The position numbers and the translations under genes were made by a program. A stretch of DNA of 64,000 nucleotides from Plectrocnemia conspersa. Taxonomy: Eukaryota; Arthropoda; Insecta; Trichoptera; Polycentropodidae. Below, piece after piece: positions 1 through 11,130 of the stretch. Position 1 is the stretch's first letter. Each line of letters opens with the position of its first letter. The stretch covers positions 372,001 through 436,000 of the forward strand of contig VTFK01000154.1 of NCBI GenBank assembly GCA_009617715.1, given 5' to 3'. The notes under the pieces were generated by a model that saw nothing but the letters and a program-made list of their open reading frames with translations, ran no database searches and was not told the DNA's origin.

Positions 1-1810
1 GCTATTGCTACTTTACATTTTTCATATTTCTAATAAAATAAATATAAGAAACCTCTTAGGATTATTGATAAAACGAGATTAAAGTTCACCGACAGGCAAA
101 TTTTACGGCGTAGCTCTGTAGAAAGTCAAATATATTTTGCAACCTGCTGTTTTTCACATGAAGATGATTTTTCTTATCTAATTTTTAAATTAGTTCTTTG
201 ATTACGAAAGCAAAGTTAAGGACAATAAGAGTCAATACAAAAATTTAAAAGCATCCTAAAAAGCATGTATATTTTTAAGCATCTGGAACGGACCGACCTT
301 TTTTATGCATTGGCGTATAAAAAATGCAGCGTTTTTAAAACATTTAAAAATATTTATACAAATTTATGAAATTTAGAATTATTCTTGATTAAGTATTTTT
401 CTTAAAAAAATTATAGGAAATAATTTTCGAGAAGAAACACAAGTTATAATGTGTCTAATAAATAAATAATAAAAAATATAAAAAAATAATAGCAGTGCTT
501 GTTGCCTAACAAAATAACAAAAAAACAAAAGTTGTGTTTTATTTTGAAGACATAATTTATATCTACAGTTTTACGCCTATCCCTTTTTTAATAATAAAAT
601 GTTGTGCGGTTCATAACTCTACAGTTACCTAAATAATATTGCCAAAAAGGAGAGACATCAAGAAAAAATCATCTGCATAACTTATACAAGATTTGTAATC
701 CATTTGAAGACAAACTGATAACATACTGATTTTTTTAAAATTTAAATTTACTACTTAGATAAATATACTACTAAACTACTTTAATTTACCCAATAAACTA
801 CTTTGTTAAAAACAGAAAATTTACATTTTCTAAATAGAAAACTTTATGCATTTCTTCAAACGTGTTACAAAAAAAGTTAATTTGAACCCAAATTAATAAT
901 AATAAACAATCATATGCAGTTTGATTATATAAACTTGTTTAATACTTATAGTAGCTTAGTTGCTTTGATGATAATATATATCAGCGTTTACTTAATTTTT
1001 AAATCTATTTTAAATTTTTTACTGACGTAAGAAATTGATTTAAGCGTGATCATGCCTTTTACAACAAAATTTGATTTGAGAAATTCAAGTTTTAAATATA
1101 AACAATGCTTTTAAAATATGCTTAAAAGACGATAAAAAGACTGTTGTTAATCTACCACTTTAACATAACAGAAATTAACCAAAACATCTAGTGTTTATGT
1201 AATAGCTTTCAAATAAACAGACAACTATCGTTCTTAAGTATTCGATCGCATAAAACACGATCAGTCTATAAGTGTTTGAAAAGTGTTCTTATAGTGTCCC
1301 ATGGACTAATAATATATAATTCTCTGCATGATAACTTCTTTGAAGCATCAACTAGAGAAATATGAATAGCTTTGGACACGTGATCTTAGGTTTGAAATAT
1401 GAGTGTTATGAGGGAAAAATTAATAGAAAGAATGAAAATGTCTTAGTTGTGAAGCATACGCATATGGATGGGAATAACAGCTTGTTTCGTGTAGTTAAGA
1501 ACTGCGAAGGGATTTTTGAAACGTAGTCTGGAATCAGTCAGAAAAATGAGTAGATTTTTATAATTTGAATAAATCTCTTTCAGTCAATCAGATTTTAGTC
1601 TCTTCAATAGCATATAACATCATCATTAATCTTAGCTTAATTCATCAAGTTTTAATTTATTTAACACTTTATTCAAAAAATTCAATACACAAAAAACATT
1701 ATAAAACCATCGTCCGAAACACACGGTATCATTTTCAGACACGCACATTTTATACTCGTTTACGCTGCTCTTGTAACGCCATTAAGTGCTCCTCTCACTC
1801 CCAGTTACCC
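1..1810. other. AT-rich non-coding spacer
   Basis: Strongly AT-rich sequence with many short A and T runs. The only frame of note, near 1565-1819, opens with TTG rather than ATG and has no recognisable domain. I see no RNA gene, transposon end or tandem repeat in this stretch. Confidence 0.6.
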
Positions 1811-2130
1811 AAAGACTAAAGAGGGAGTCTCAAAAGAAATTTTCGCAGGCATTCGTCATGGGGTCCCGTGGATCGCGAGGGTGTGTAGAAGCATTGGCAA
1901 GGTTCTAAATTACCTGCTCTTTGATCACTGATGTGTTATGCAAATTTGATTATCCGCACTGTGTAAATTATTCACGGCCCAAAGTACCGAACACGTGCCG
2001 CTGGTGCTGCGCCTCTACTGGTGTCGATTTTTAAATGCCCCGATAAAAATATACACGTTTGTTTTGTATACGAACGGTTTGTTAAATTGGTTTAATTTTG
2101 GCGAGCCGCACTTTGCCACATAAATTAATC
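1811..2130. other. GC-raised non-coding island
   Basis: Base composition rises sharply (CCCGTGGATCGCGAGGGTG near 1865, CACGTGCCGCTGGTGCTGCG near 1992) between AT-rich flanks. No frame stays open and there is no repeat structure. It contains an octamer-like TATGCAAATTTGAT near 1938 and a CACGTG E-box near 1992. A conserved non-coding or enhancer-like element is inferred from composition alone. Confidence 0.35.
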
Positions 2131-3540
2131 GGAATTTAATGGAGGTTCGATCACTTTTTTTAGACCGGAGAAGGAATTATTAATGGAATTTATGAGCATG
2201 GCTGGTTGTTGCAATGAAGTTATTAGTGAATTTTACTTTAAAATAAGCATAAATAATTTAAAGTATGTACTGCATGCATACTATGTCTCTAATAACTTTT
2301 GCGACGTCCACTAGAAATAGGCCACGAGTTATATAAAGTTTCAAATCAAGTGAGTCATACATAAGTGGCAAGTGAAAAAAGATAACATCGCTATGTAAAT
2401 TCGATAATTATTTTTTTTAAATAAAGCTTTTTATTACATATATATAAATTATTGCTATATTTAGTTGTATGATACAAGATATAATTTATTTTTTATAGCC
2501 GAATTTTATTTTTATTTTTACACTTTCGTGTACCACTTGGTTATGTAAATGATTTTTTATAGCAAAGTTTCTTGGACTATGTTCTGATTTTACATGTAAG
2601 TGTGTAATGTTTTAATAAAAAAGACTTGATCAAAATTTAATTAAAACTAGCTATATATTATTTACATGACATTAGGTCGATATACTTTTGGAAAAATAAA
2701 TTTGTGTAAAAATTACGTTTTGACAAAATTATTTTTTATTATAAAAGAATATAAATATTATTCATTAGATATTTACTAGATTCATCAACCATGAAAAAAA
2801 TAATAGACTAATATTTTTTTATATACTAGGTAATAAAACTTTTAATACATAATAAAAAAAAACAATGGTTAATAAATCTCGCATATCTAGTAAATATGTT
2901 TAAGTGTAATAAAATTAACTTTTTATTGCAAGGTGAGAGTATTACAATAATATATACTACAATAGGGAAAATTGTATATTTTGTGAAAAATAACAATTTT
3001 GGATTTCTACAGTTGATCGAAATAATTTTAATTCTTTCTCGCCTTACATTAATTATTTTTTTATGTAAATGAAAATATTTATAAAAAATATTTAGAACAT
3101 TTACGTTACTTTAAAACGAATATTTTGCATTTTTTTCCGAGAACTAGTGAGAACGATTGCTGGGTTCAAAACGCATTTTCTGTGAAAGCTAAACCAACAG
3201 GTTTTAATACAAATCGATTTAAAAACCTACTTCATTTAAAAGGCAACACTGATTTACAAAAAAAATACAAGGATCAGTCATTAAATGTTTTTTGGCGAAC
3301 TAATCAGAAGAGTACATCAGTTTGCCATAACAATTATTGTAATAAAGAAATCTTTACAGGATTAGTAAATGAATTTTAGTTTATGTAAATTCAGAAATAT
3401 ATTAATATGTATATATATACAGGGTCGTTTTATAAGTATTTTACTTTAATCCAAAAATAAATGCCCCAAAAATATTTTTTGACCTTCATGGCTTTACTCT
3501 TCGAATATCCCTTGTATATCCAAAATCAAAACAAAACATG
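2131..3540. other. AT-rich non-coding spacer
   Basis: Low-complexity AT-rich DNA. The frame at 3125-3379 begins with a non-ATG codon and resembles nothing I know. Nothing else is recognised. Confidence 0.55.
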
Positions 3541-4030
3541 TGACACGTATTTATACGTGTGTTGATTTAATGAAAGCGTGTGCGGGGAAAAAGATTTTAC
3601 GGCGTTTCAGCCGTTAGGCGCCGGTCCAAAGGGGGCGGCCCAATAATCGAAAGGTCGTATAATTTGAAATGGCGCTCCGATAACGAATTTTCATACGAAT
3701 GTATCGTTCGGTATAAACAGGCGATACAGCCTGCCGTACAAAGACCGTAAAAGTTGAGTTTAGCATGCGATAAAGAAGAGAGTACGAGTGGGTTGAAAAA
3801 AATGTATGTACGTAAGTACGAACGGACGCCACCTGAGAACGAAATAAAAGAGGCTTAAACAAATATAACGGCGATGGGTTAACGTTTTTACAAGTGCACC
3901 CTCGCCGCCGGCAAAGTGTCCGTGAAAATTTACGATTCGGCGCCGGCCGATAATGAACGTTAAACTGGCTAGAAGTGATTTCGCGCTTTATGCGCCGTGT
4001 TGCACTAAAGCCGCAAGTATTGAATTTTAT
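3541..4030. other. GC-raised non-coding island
   Basis: CpG-containing stretch with TTTACGGCGTTTCAGCCG near 3597, GGCGCCGGTCC near 3617 and GGCGCCGGCCGATAATG near 3939. An antisense frame at 3614-3862 has no domain and I regard it as chance. Candidate conserved non-coding element. Confidence 0.35.
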
Positions 4031-4354
4031 ATTATAGACACACGTAGTAAATGAAAATAAAATAAAATCGGAACAGTCAATAATTTCAAGTGTATTTACA
4101 GGATTGCAGAAAAAAGCTTACAATTATTTATAAATGCTCGTAGCTCAGGAACTATTTAGGTTATAAACATCAATGTTAAAAAAAAATTATCACAATATCT
4201 TCACACAATTAAAATACTTTCACTCTATTTTATTTGACAAAATAGTTGTAAAAACAATACTACGACTCTTGAGCAGATCTCGGGAATTGTTGATATAATA
4301 AAATTTTCTTTAATAATGTCAATACAAACAGGGGTGGAGAAAACATATATTTAA

Positions 4355-4455
4355 TTAGTAATTGCAATAACGGTAATACCGATACAATATTGGTACAAAA
4401 TTGACCATTGATACTACTGGTATTACAAAATAAAATACCGGTAGTACAGAAAAAA
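4355..4455. repeat. Degenerate hAT-like terminal repeat fragment
   Basis: Contains ATTGCAATAACGGTAATACC followed by GATACAATATTGGTAC and a weak inverted echo, GGTATTACAAAATAAAATACC. The same order of motifs (ATTGCAATAA, then TAATACCGAT, then ACAATATTG) recurs at 48641-48705. I read it as an old copy of the same transposon end, without its TAGGG start. No transposase remains here. Confidence 0.35.
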
Positions 4456-5157
4456 ATATATATTTTGTCGTCACTAACTCTCAAATATACAAATTCTCTT
4501 ATGTATTTTTTAATTCTGGGTGTTTGTTTTTTACAGGATTATCTAGTGTAATTTGCAAAATGTATAAAACAGAATTTATATTTCTTTGCAACTATGTTTG
4601 AATATACTTGACAGTTGCAGTATTCTTTCAAATAATTCAATTTACTTATCCTTTGCGTCTTCGCCACTCAAAGTCTGACTGGCATTAGTCTTTTATTTAG
4701 CATTTGATTAAATATCTCTAAAAATATAATTTAACACGCTTCGAGCGTCTATACAATATATAAAATTTGTATAAATTTGTTCGAGAAAACAAATTTTTAA
4801 ATTCGTTCAAATTACGCAAAAGTTGTATCGCTCGTCTCTCAGGGCCAATTCAGAGAAGGCGCCTCGGACCTTTCGCGAAAGAGAAAAAAATATATGTATA
4901 TAAAATATTTACCCTGCCTTAATTATAAATTAAATTTCGCCTAATTTCGAGACGCGCCATAAAATATAATAAATGTTCCATGAAATTGGTAGTGAAAAAA
5001 AATCTTTTTTTCTTCCTCTTCCACCCGGCCTGCAGTCTAAATAAATTCGCGTTTCAGCCGTTGGAAATACACATTTTTTCATAAGCGAGCACGGCGTACG
5101 ATGACAGGCTTTAGCGTTGTTTGCCTTTCAACCGGCTGGCAATAAAGTACAGCGGAA

Positions 5158-5215
5158 CCCCATCGCCGGTCAGGGGTGCTCAACCTTTACGAACGACTTC
5201 CTTACTACGCTCTTC
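5158..5215 (+). mobile_element. Single hAT-like terminus
   Basis: CAGGGGTGCTCAACCTTTACG begins at about 5171 and matches the general hAT end pattern (CAG, then GGTG, then CAACC). No matching inverted end or 8-bp duplication was found nearby, so this would be an isolated, truncated terminus. A chance match is possible. Confidence 0.3.
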
Positions 5216-5230
5216 CTTTTGTGATCTGAT

Positions 5231-6010
5231 GACATATATTATATGGCAATATTAATTGCTGTTTTTATACCGAATTATATTTGCATTAATATCTATAGTT
5301 GCGTACTTTCAAGATCTATATAAATCATATACATATGTACAATAAAATATATAGCGTGGCAGAGAATTTAGACAAATTTAAAAAATAAATGTTAATAGAG
5401 ATTGAATTAAACTTTCTAGCTCCATATTGTTGTAAAAATTACTAATTTTAATTTACTTTCACTATGTTGGTAAACTTGTTTTTATACATATAAATCTCAC
5501 ATCTTATACAAACAAATAATTTACTTTTTTTTTTTTGGACCTATCAGAAAAGTAGGAGAATGTTAATAAACTGATGACAATTGTGCATATAAAAATAATT
5601 TGATGAATACAATAATTATTTTTTTAATAAAATAATGTAAATCACAGTTTTAAAGACCTTTGTTAAAATGACAATTATTTGGTTAGCCATTTTAAATGGT
5701 AAATAACTAATATCTTAATTTTTATTAAATATGCTCTTGCTTTGATATCTAAATTAAAAAAAAATATTTATTGCTAAATTATTACTATAAAACTATACTC
5801 TATTTGCGTTAACACAGTCAGTTCAAAAGCATTCCTTTTCATTATTATTTATAATTAAGAAAGAGATGGCATGTATACGCCTCTACTATTAGTTATAAAG
5901 CACACGATACGGATATACTTATCATCCAAAGAATGATGAGTATTGTGAATTGAAGACATGAACTTATTGCTGGCTTTTCAAATTAAAATATCGTAAATTA
6001 GGCATAAAAA
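5231..6010. other. AT-rich non-coding spacer
   Basis: AT-rich DNA with T runs near 5525 and no open frame, repeat unit or RNA gene that I can recognise. Confidence 0.55.
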
Positions 6011-6056
6011 TTGATTATATGTATAACTAGTGAAAACTAGTTATACATATAATCAA
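6011..6056. repeat. Perfect 21-bp inverted repeat (hairpin)
   Basis: The left arm 6011-6031 (TTGATTATATGTATAACTAGT) and the right arm 6036-6056 are exact reverse complements around a GAAA loop. The hairpin ends 15 bp before the target duplication of the LTR element at 6072, so it lies outside that element. It could be a palindromic insertion, a cruciform-prone integration hotspot or a short hairpin RNA. The perfect arms imply recent origin or active maintenance. Confidence 0.9.
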
Positions 6057-6075
6057 CATTTTTTTACAATATACT

Positions 6076-6487
6076 TGTGGGGGTCGTGTCGTCAGGTGCT
6101 GGAGCTCGTGCTCACGTCGGGTTGTCACCAGTGTGGGGGTCGTGTCGTCTGGTGCTGGAGCTCGTGCTCACGTCGGGTTGTCACCAGTTTGGGGGTCGTC
6201 GTGAGGGAGCTCGGTGTCGCAGTGGCGTAGCCCTACGGGTGCGTGACGGCGCCGGGTGCTTCCTGGGCCGCGTGGTCGGCGGCGGCGACTGCCAGCGGTG
6301 ACGGTGGCTGACGATGGCGGCACATGGTCGGGGCTGCGGCAAGTAGTCGGCGGAAGCGGCGAGGGCGTGAGCGGAGCCAGTAGTCGAGTCTCGTAATGTG
6401 ATCGGGCGACTGTTCTCTGGAGCTTCTGTCCCGTCTATTTATATATCGTACGGGAATATTAATAATTTATTGTTACCTGTCGCCACA
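6076..6487 (-). repeat. 3' LTR with stacked 56-bp units
   Basis: Runs from the 6487 end (minus strand TGTGGCGACAGG) to 6076 (CCCCCACA). It shares with the other LTR the block ending at GTTACCTGTCGCCACA on the plus strand, but is about 140 bp longer. The extra length is two tandem 56-bp units (6076-6131, 6132-6187) plus a diverged partial unit from 6188, and an extra GC-rich piece near 6345-6370. Each unit begins, on the minus strand, with a sequence resembling the element's own primer-binding site. Confidence 0.75.
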
Positions 6488-6490
6488 GTA

Positions 6491-6498
6491 CTCCCCCT
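6491..6498 (-). other. Polypurine tract of the LTR element
   Basis: Minus-strand AGGGGGAG, separated by TAC from the start of the 3' LTR at 6487. This is the expected site for plus-strand DNA priming, and its position fixes the element's orientation. Confidence 0.65.
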
Positions 6499-6730
6499 GG
6501 AGTAATTTGGATAAAATTACGATATGTGTTGTTGTGGCGAAGAAGGCGATGGTCGTGGCGGCGGCAGGAGGATAGCGTGGTCGGCGAAGATGTGTTGTTG
6601 TGGCGATGGAGAAGAGTCTCCATGTGACTGCGGAGCTGTGTAGCACCCGGATGTCCGGTCGGCCGAGGAACTGATTTATAATTCCAGGGCCGCGTCTACA
6701 GGAAGCTCTGCGCAGCTGAGTTGCGATGCA

Positions 6731-6909
6731 GCGTGGTTGGCGAAGAAGGCGATGGTTGTGGCTGCGGCAGGAGGATGGCGTGGTCGGTGAAGAAGGCGAT
6801 GATTATGGCTGCGGCAGGTGGATAGCGTGGTCGGTGAAGAAGGCGATGGTCGTGGCTGCGGCAGGAGAATAGCGAAGAAGGCGATGGTCATGTCTGCGGC
6901 AGGTGGATA
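6731..6909. repeat. 47-bp tandem repeat array inside the LTR element
   Basis: Units start at 6731, 6778, 6825 and 6872, each with GCGTGGTCGGTGAAGAAGGC or a close variant and CTGCGGCAGG. The last unit lacks about 9 bp. More diverged relatives lie at 6516-6600. The frame 6676-6987 on the minus strand (about 103 codons, rich in His, Pro, Ala and Arg) is a by-product of this repeat and has no recognisable domain, so I do not call it a gene. Confidence 0.8.
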
Positions 6910-7076
6910 GCGTAATGGCGTCCGTGCTCGTACCGGCACCGTCCAGAATTTTTGCGTTAGTCTTCCATCTGAGACATCAGAACGCAAAATTGTTATCCAA
7001 ATTCACGTCGGTAGTTCAACAATTTGGGGGTTGATGTTGTTGTTGACGGAGCTGGTCATGATCAGAATGTTGCGTG

Positions 7077-7094
7077 ATCACGTCGGGGTCACCA
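7077..7094 (-). other. tRNA-Trp primer-binding site
   Basis: Minus-strand TGGTGACCCCGACGTGAT lies one base inside the 5' LTR end at 7096 and is complementary to the CCA-tailed 3' end of insect tRNA-Trp. Similarity to tRNA-Trp continues to about 7060 (GATCAGAATGTTGCGTG on the plus strand resembles the anticodon-stem and T-arm part of the tRNA, with the T-loop bases missing), so the match is longer than a usual 18-nt site. Confidence 0.75.
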
Positions 7095-7095
7095 G

Positions 7096-7367
7096 TGTGG
7101 GGGTCGTGTCGTCAGGTGCTGGAGTTCGTGCTCACGTCGGGTTTCACCAGTGTGCGTGACGGCGCTGGGTGCTTCCTGGGCCGCGTGGTCGGCGGCGGCG
7201 ACTGCCAGCGGCGACGGTGGCTGACGATGGCGGCACATGGTCGGGGCTGAGCGGAGCCAGTAGTCGAGTCTCGTAATGTGATCAGGCGACTGTTCTCTGG
7301 AGCTTCTGTCCCTTCTATTCATATATCGTACGGGAATATTAATAATTTATTGTTACCTGTCGCCACA
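7096..7367 (-). repeat. 5' LTR
   Basis: Begins TGTGGCGACAGGTAAC at 7367 on the minus strand and ends CCCCCACA at 7096. It carries one 55-bp primer-site-like unit (7096-7150), compared with two and a partial in the 3' LTR. It shares TCGTACGGGAATATTAATAA with the other LTR. Small differences (CCTTCTATTCATATATCG against CCGTCTATTTATATATCG) show the copies have diverged since insertion. Confidence 0.8.
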
Positions 7368-7371
7368 TACT

Positions 7372-8160
7372 ATTAAATTTAATAATTAATATTTTGCTTA
7401 TTAATATTTATAATATTCTTAAATATTGTCGTATTTTAGGCTTATAATCTAACGATCAAAGTCTTGGTTTATTATATAAAAATATACAATAATTGTCATA
7501 TGGATCTGTTGCAAAATAATTAATTATATTATTACTAATTAAATGCATGCTTAACAAAGAGACCTATGGTTATTAAATCAGTTTTATCTATATTTTTTGT
7601 AAATAGATTTTCTGAGCTACTCTAGGCCTTTTGGTTTTCAAGATATACATAAAATTAAGATTTACTATTTTTTATTACAATCCAATTTATTAAATTTATT
7701 AAATATTTTTAATAAGTGTGCTATTGGATAGAACGTACATTATCAAGATATATTTTGCTAACTAATAGGAAATTGAACATAGAACTTTTGCAATATATGC
7801 CATATTTCTATGCCAGCTCATAATCGAGAAAATGCGTAAAAAGTAGGTGATACTATAGTATATACATATGTATTTGTTGAAAAAATATATCTCCTTACTA
7901 CTTAATAAGTTATATGATTTCAATACATACGCCTACATCCTGGTCCATAAGAAAGAATCCCCGCTTTTATACGAACACAATAATCTCCCAACGATCTTTC
8001 ATACAAAACGACCGAATTCAACATCACAGCACAATGGGCATCCTATAAGCGACTACCGGCTCCATGACACGAAATATTTTTTTCAGGTGTATTTCGAACA
8101 CGACGCGCCATTGATGCCCCTTCCTTTTATTCGACGCAATATACTTTTACGATCGTATTT
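7372..8160. other. AT-rich non-coding spacer
   Basis: AT-rich. The frame at 7868-8194 starts with ATG but reads through mixed-composition DNA with no known domain. A CAG|GTGTAT junction after T-runs at 8086 resembles a splice acceptor but has a weak donor and no CTAAT branch point. Confidence 0.5.
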
Positions 8161-8700
8161 CGCGAAACGTCCGCAATCGAATTTATTTCAATGATCGAAT
8201 ATCTGGTATCTGGACGGGCGCACGTGGCCGCAGTATATTGAATTCACCTTTGGTTTACTTAAGCGAATCTGACTAAACCTTGTATCGGTTTTGTTTTAGT
8301 GCGGCTCCGTGTAGGGAATTTTCCGGCAACCGTGACCGTTTAGCGTGCTCCGTGTATCGATTATGAAGAAGATCCCCCAGGGATCACGTGGACAAATTGC
8401 CTAATCAGTGGTCTTGTAATTGATTACCGAATACTTGTTCGGTGCGGTACGTGTAGTTACACGTGTGTATCGATCTCCGGTGTACGTGGCTTCTGGCGCA
8501 GACCGATACAATTCCCGTCGATGGTAGTTGGAAGCAATGTACGAATAAAGCTTACATACCGCATTTAATCGCTTGATAAATCAATGTTGCCTGTATTTCA
8601 GTAGTTGGTTTTCTGGCCGACCTAAATGATCCGGAAACTATTTTAGGAACGATTACGGGCGATGATCTACGGCGTTGTATAGTAACCAAAATGCATTAAA
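8161..8700. other. GC-raised non-coding island
   Basis: CpG-rich segments (GGACGGGCGCACGTGGCCGC near 8211, GATCTACGGCGTTGT near 8660) without a sustained frame. Contains CACGTG near 8220 and 8385. Candidate conserved non-coding element. Confidence 0.35.
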
Positions 8701-9480
8701 GACAAACCAATTAATGTTAAATTGACAAAATAATTAGTGGACAAACTTAATAGAAATATATTGCTATTTTTAATAAAAATATGTTCCTAGCTGTTCGACT
8801 ATTTAATTTCTTGATAAAATAATTATTTTATCATATTTTTCAGAGCATTTTATTCAAATGTAAGATTTATATAGAAATCTCAAAATTGAATGCCTTCAAT
8901 AAAATATTATTTACACTTTGGGTGAAAATGACTTTATAATGCCACTTTGCTACTAATATTATAATATATACAACTAACAAAATTTTAAAAGTAGACAATA
9001 GTAATGAAAAAGCGTTTTAAAAAATCGACAAAGGGCACTAAAAACTTTATTGATACTTTAATAAAATCCAAGCTTATCAGTAAATAAATGTATGTGGCCT
9101 AAGTACAATTTTTGTCTGCCATTTAAACAAAATACAGAAAAAATAAATATGGAAATGTTTAAATTTTTCGATAGTCAAAAGCACAACGAATTATGTAGTA
9201 TTTTTTCCACCTTCAAGGTTAAAAGTTATGGGGTCAGACAATTTACCATCGATACGTAATACTATCATTTAATAATTATCATAATTATTTTAAGTCAATA
9301 GCATCATACAATTTGCGATAATTTTGTGTGTACAAAATCAAAATTAATTTTGTTGCTTTCAAATTTTTTTTTTTTTTTCTATTTATTTATTTTTGTTGTT
9401 ATTTATAGTTTTATTTATTTAAAAATCAGGGTTTATTTTACTATTTTTACTTTCTTTATATAAGATTTTTTCTTTTAATT
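8701..9480. other. AT-rich non-coding spacer
   Basis: AT-rich with a T-run at 9364-9379 followed by ATTTATTTATTTT. Nothing recognisable. Confidence 0.55.
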
Positions 9481-10600
9481 CGTCTAATAAAGCACCGAGA
9501 AACGGTGTTATCTTATTTGGCATGGCAAACGGTCGCCACAGCACCGTATAATTTTTGATTAAATACGACAAAATTTAATCCGTTCACTGTAACAGTGTAA
9601 CAATGTCTAGTATTATCTGATAGTTATTCTAACAGACTTTTTCATAACCACAAATATTTAATTCATCATTTCACAATACGATATATCCATTTTTTAATTG
9701 TCTCTATTTTGATTAATTTTTCATAAATCACCGATCAAAATATTATCTATGTATATTTTCACCGCAAATATGTTATATAACTATCTCATGTTTACACTGT
9801 ATTAAATAAACAAAACACTCGTTGTTTCACGTCTCAAATCCAGAATTGTCTACTTACACTTCTTGTCGGGTAAAAGTGGATTCTAGACTCGGTCAATTAG
9901 AGTTCTCATAATACTCAAGATTTGGCCCTTATCCCTACAAATTATTTGCAGTACTTTGCTCGTCCGCCATTTTCCATGCCATAACAAGGCCCGTGAACTG
10001 CCCGACTTCCTTTGCAGGAAATGTAAATGAACCTATGCTTATAAAGCTGACGCTTTCTACTCAGCACCGTGCATACGCATTGACAAAGGATGTATGAAAT
10101 TCATAAAATTATGCAGATGACTCAATAAAGAGCGGACGACGTTTAATAAAGGACCGACTTTAAGATATGATCTCACCGAGTCGTACTTCCAATTTTTCAC
10201 TTGATGGTAAGACAATATTTTCATCAGATTGATGGCCCATCAATGGAGATTGTCCTAAAAGTCGTTCGTTTGATCTTTGGCCCAACGTAATGGCGGCAGT
10301 TATTTTTCTTGGATTTAGGTGATCGCATGCCAGTGGGTGGGGTCCGGATCAAATCATTTTGTGGACATCGCGACCCCGAGGGTTTTCGGGTTTAACGATT
10401 CTCACACATGTTCGCCATTAACCAAGAAAATGTGTTTCGATGATGGCCCACATTTTTCTTCGACAAGGACCCGGCGCCGCGGGAGTAATGCGCCAAAGAA
10501 AAAGGTTTCTTACGTTTATAGCGCATTCCTTTTAAAAATTCATATAAATGCGACCGTCACAAATCACCGGCTACATGTCGAAGATTAATGTGCTATTTAT
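9481..10600. other. Mixed GC-raised non-coding region
   Basis: Several moderate-GC blocks (9490-9545, 9940-10150, 10220-10580). Includes an imperfect inverted pair GATGGCCCATCAATGG near 10231. The frame 10319-10588 opens with GTG and has no domain. I see no splice-flanked exon. Confidence 0.35.
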
Positions 10601-11130
10601 TGTATCGCGTTTTCAGCACTCGTCATTTAGATCAGGGCCGATATTGTATTATATTACTAGCATTATAATAAATCGCACGCAATCGAATAAACAATTTCAG
10701 AGAGTTTCATTCCTATTTTTAATTTTTTATATATCGATGGCTTAAAGTGTAAAATTGATAACTCCACATTTGACAACTTTACAGGAGAAACAAAAAAATA
10801 AAAAGACAACTTGAAAATAGGAAAATAAAACAATATCTAATGTTTGTAGTGTTTAAAAAGGGATTTTTGAGATAGAATTTTTTTAAGTACATGTATTTCA
10901 ATTAAGGGTGCAAGATGATAGTGTTAGAATTAGCAAATTTACACTTTAAGCCATCGATATGTATGTTCTTAGATTATTTTAAAGTTAATAATAGTTTAAA
11001 CCGTATTTGGAGGAAAATTTTATCACGTATATTCTGAAAAACTAATATTGGTTGCTCCTGTACTAAGCCACAGAAGTGTATAAATATCTTGTCCGGATTT
11101 ATGTTGTATGTAAAGGGATGAGTTTATCGG

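Larger units (their letters stand above)
6072..7371 (-). mobile_element. Non-autonomous Ty3/gypsy-type LTR retrotransposon
   Basis: A complete insertion read on the minus strand. The 4-bp target duplication TACT is at 6072-6075 and 7368-7371. The two LTRs begin TGTGG and end CCACA. Beside the 5' LTR lies a primer-binding site matching the 3' end of tRNA-Trp, and a purine tract AGGGGGAG precedes the 3' LTR. The internal part is only about 0.6 kb and holds no gag, protease, reverse transcriptase or integrase, so mobilisation would have depended on an autonomous relative. A tRNA-Trp primer is typical of the CsRn1/Kabuki group of Ty3/gypsy elements, so that assignment is an inference. GC content is far above the flanks, marking it as an immigrant sequence. 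Confidence 0.8.

Noticed and set aside
3418..3450. ACAGGGTCGTTTTATAAG as a mariner-type terminus
   Set aside because: No inverted partner (AACGACCCTGT) or TA duplication found within the window.
6676..6987. 103-codon minus-strand frame in the LTR element
   Set aside because: Its residues follow the 47-bp repeat period; no gag, zinc knuckle or enzyme motif.
8071..8092. TTTTTTTCAG|GTGTAT as a recursive splice site
   Set aside because: Donor half is weak, no CTAAT branch point and no second donor downstream.
7868..8194. 108-codon frame with ATG
   Set aside because: No domain, weak start context, no splice or promoter support.
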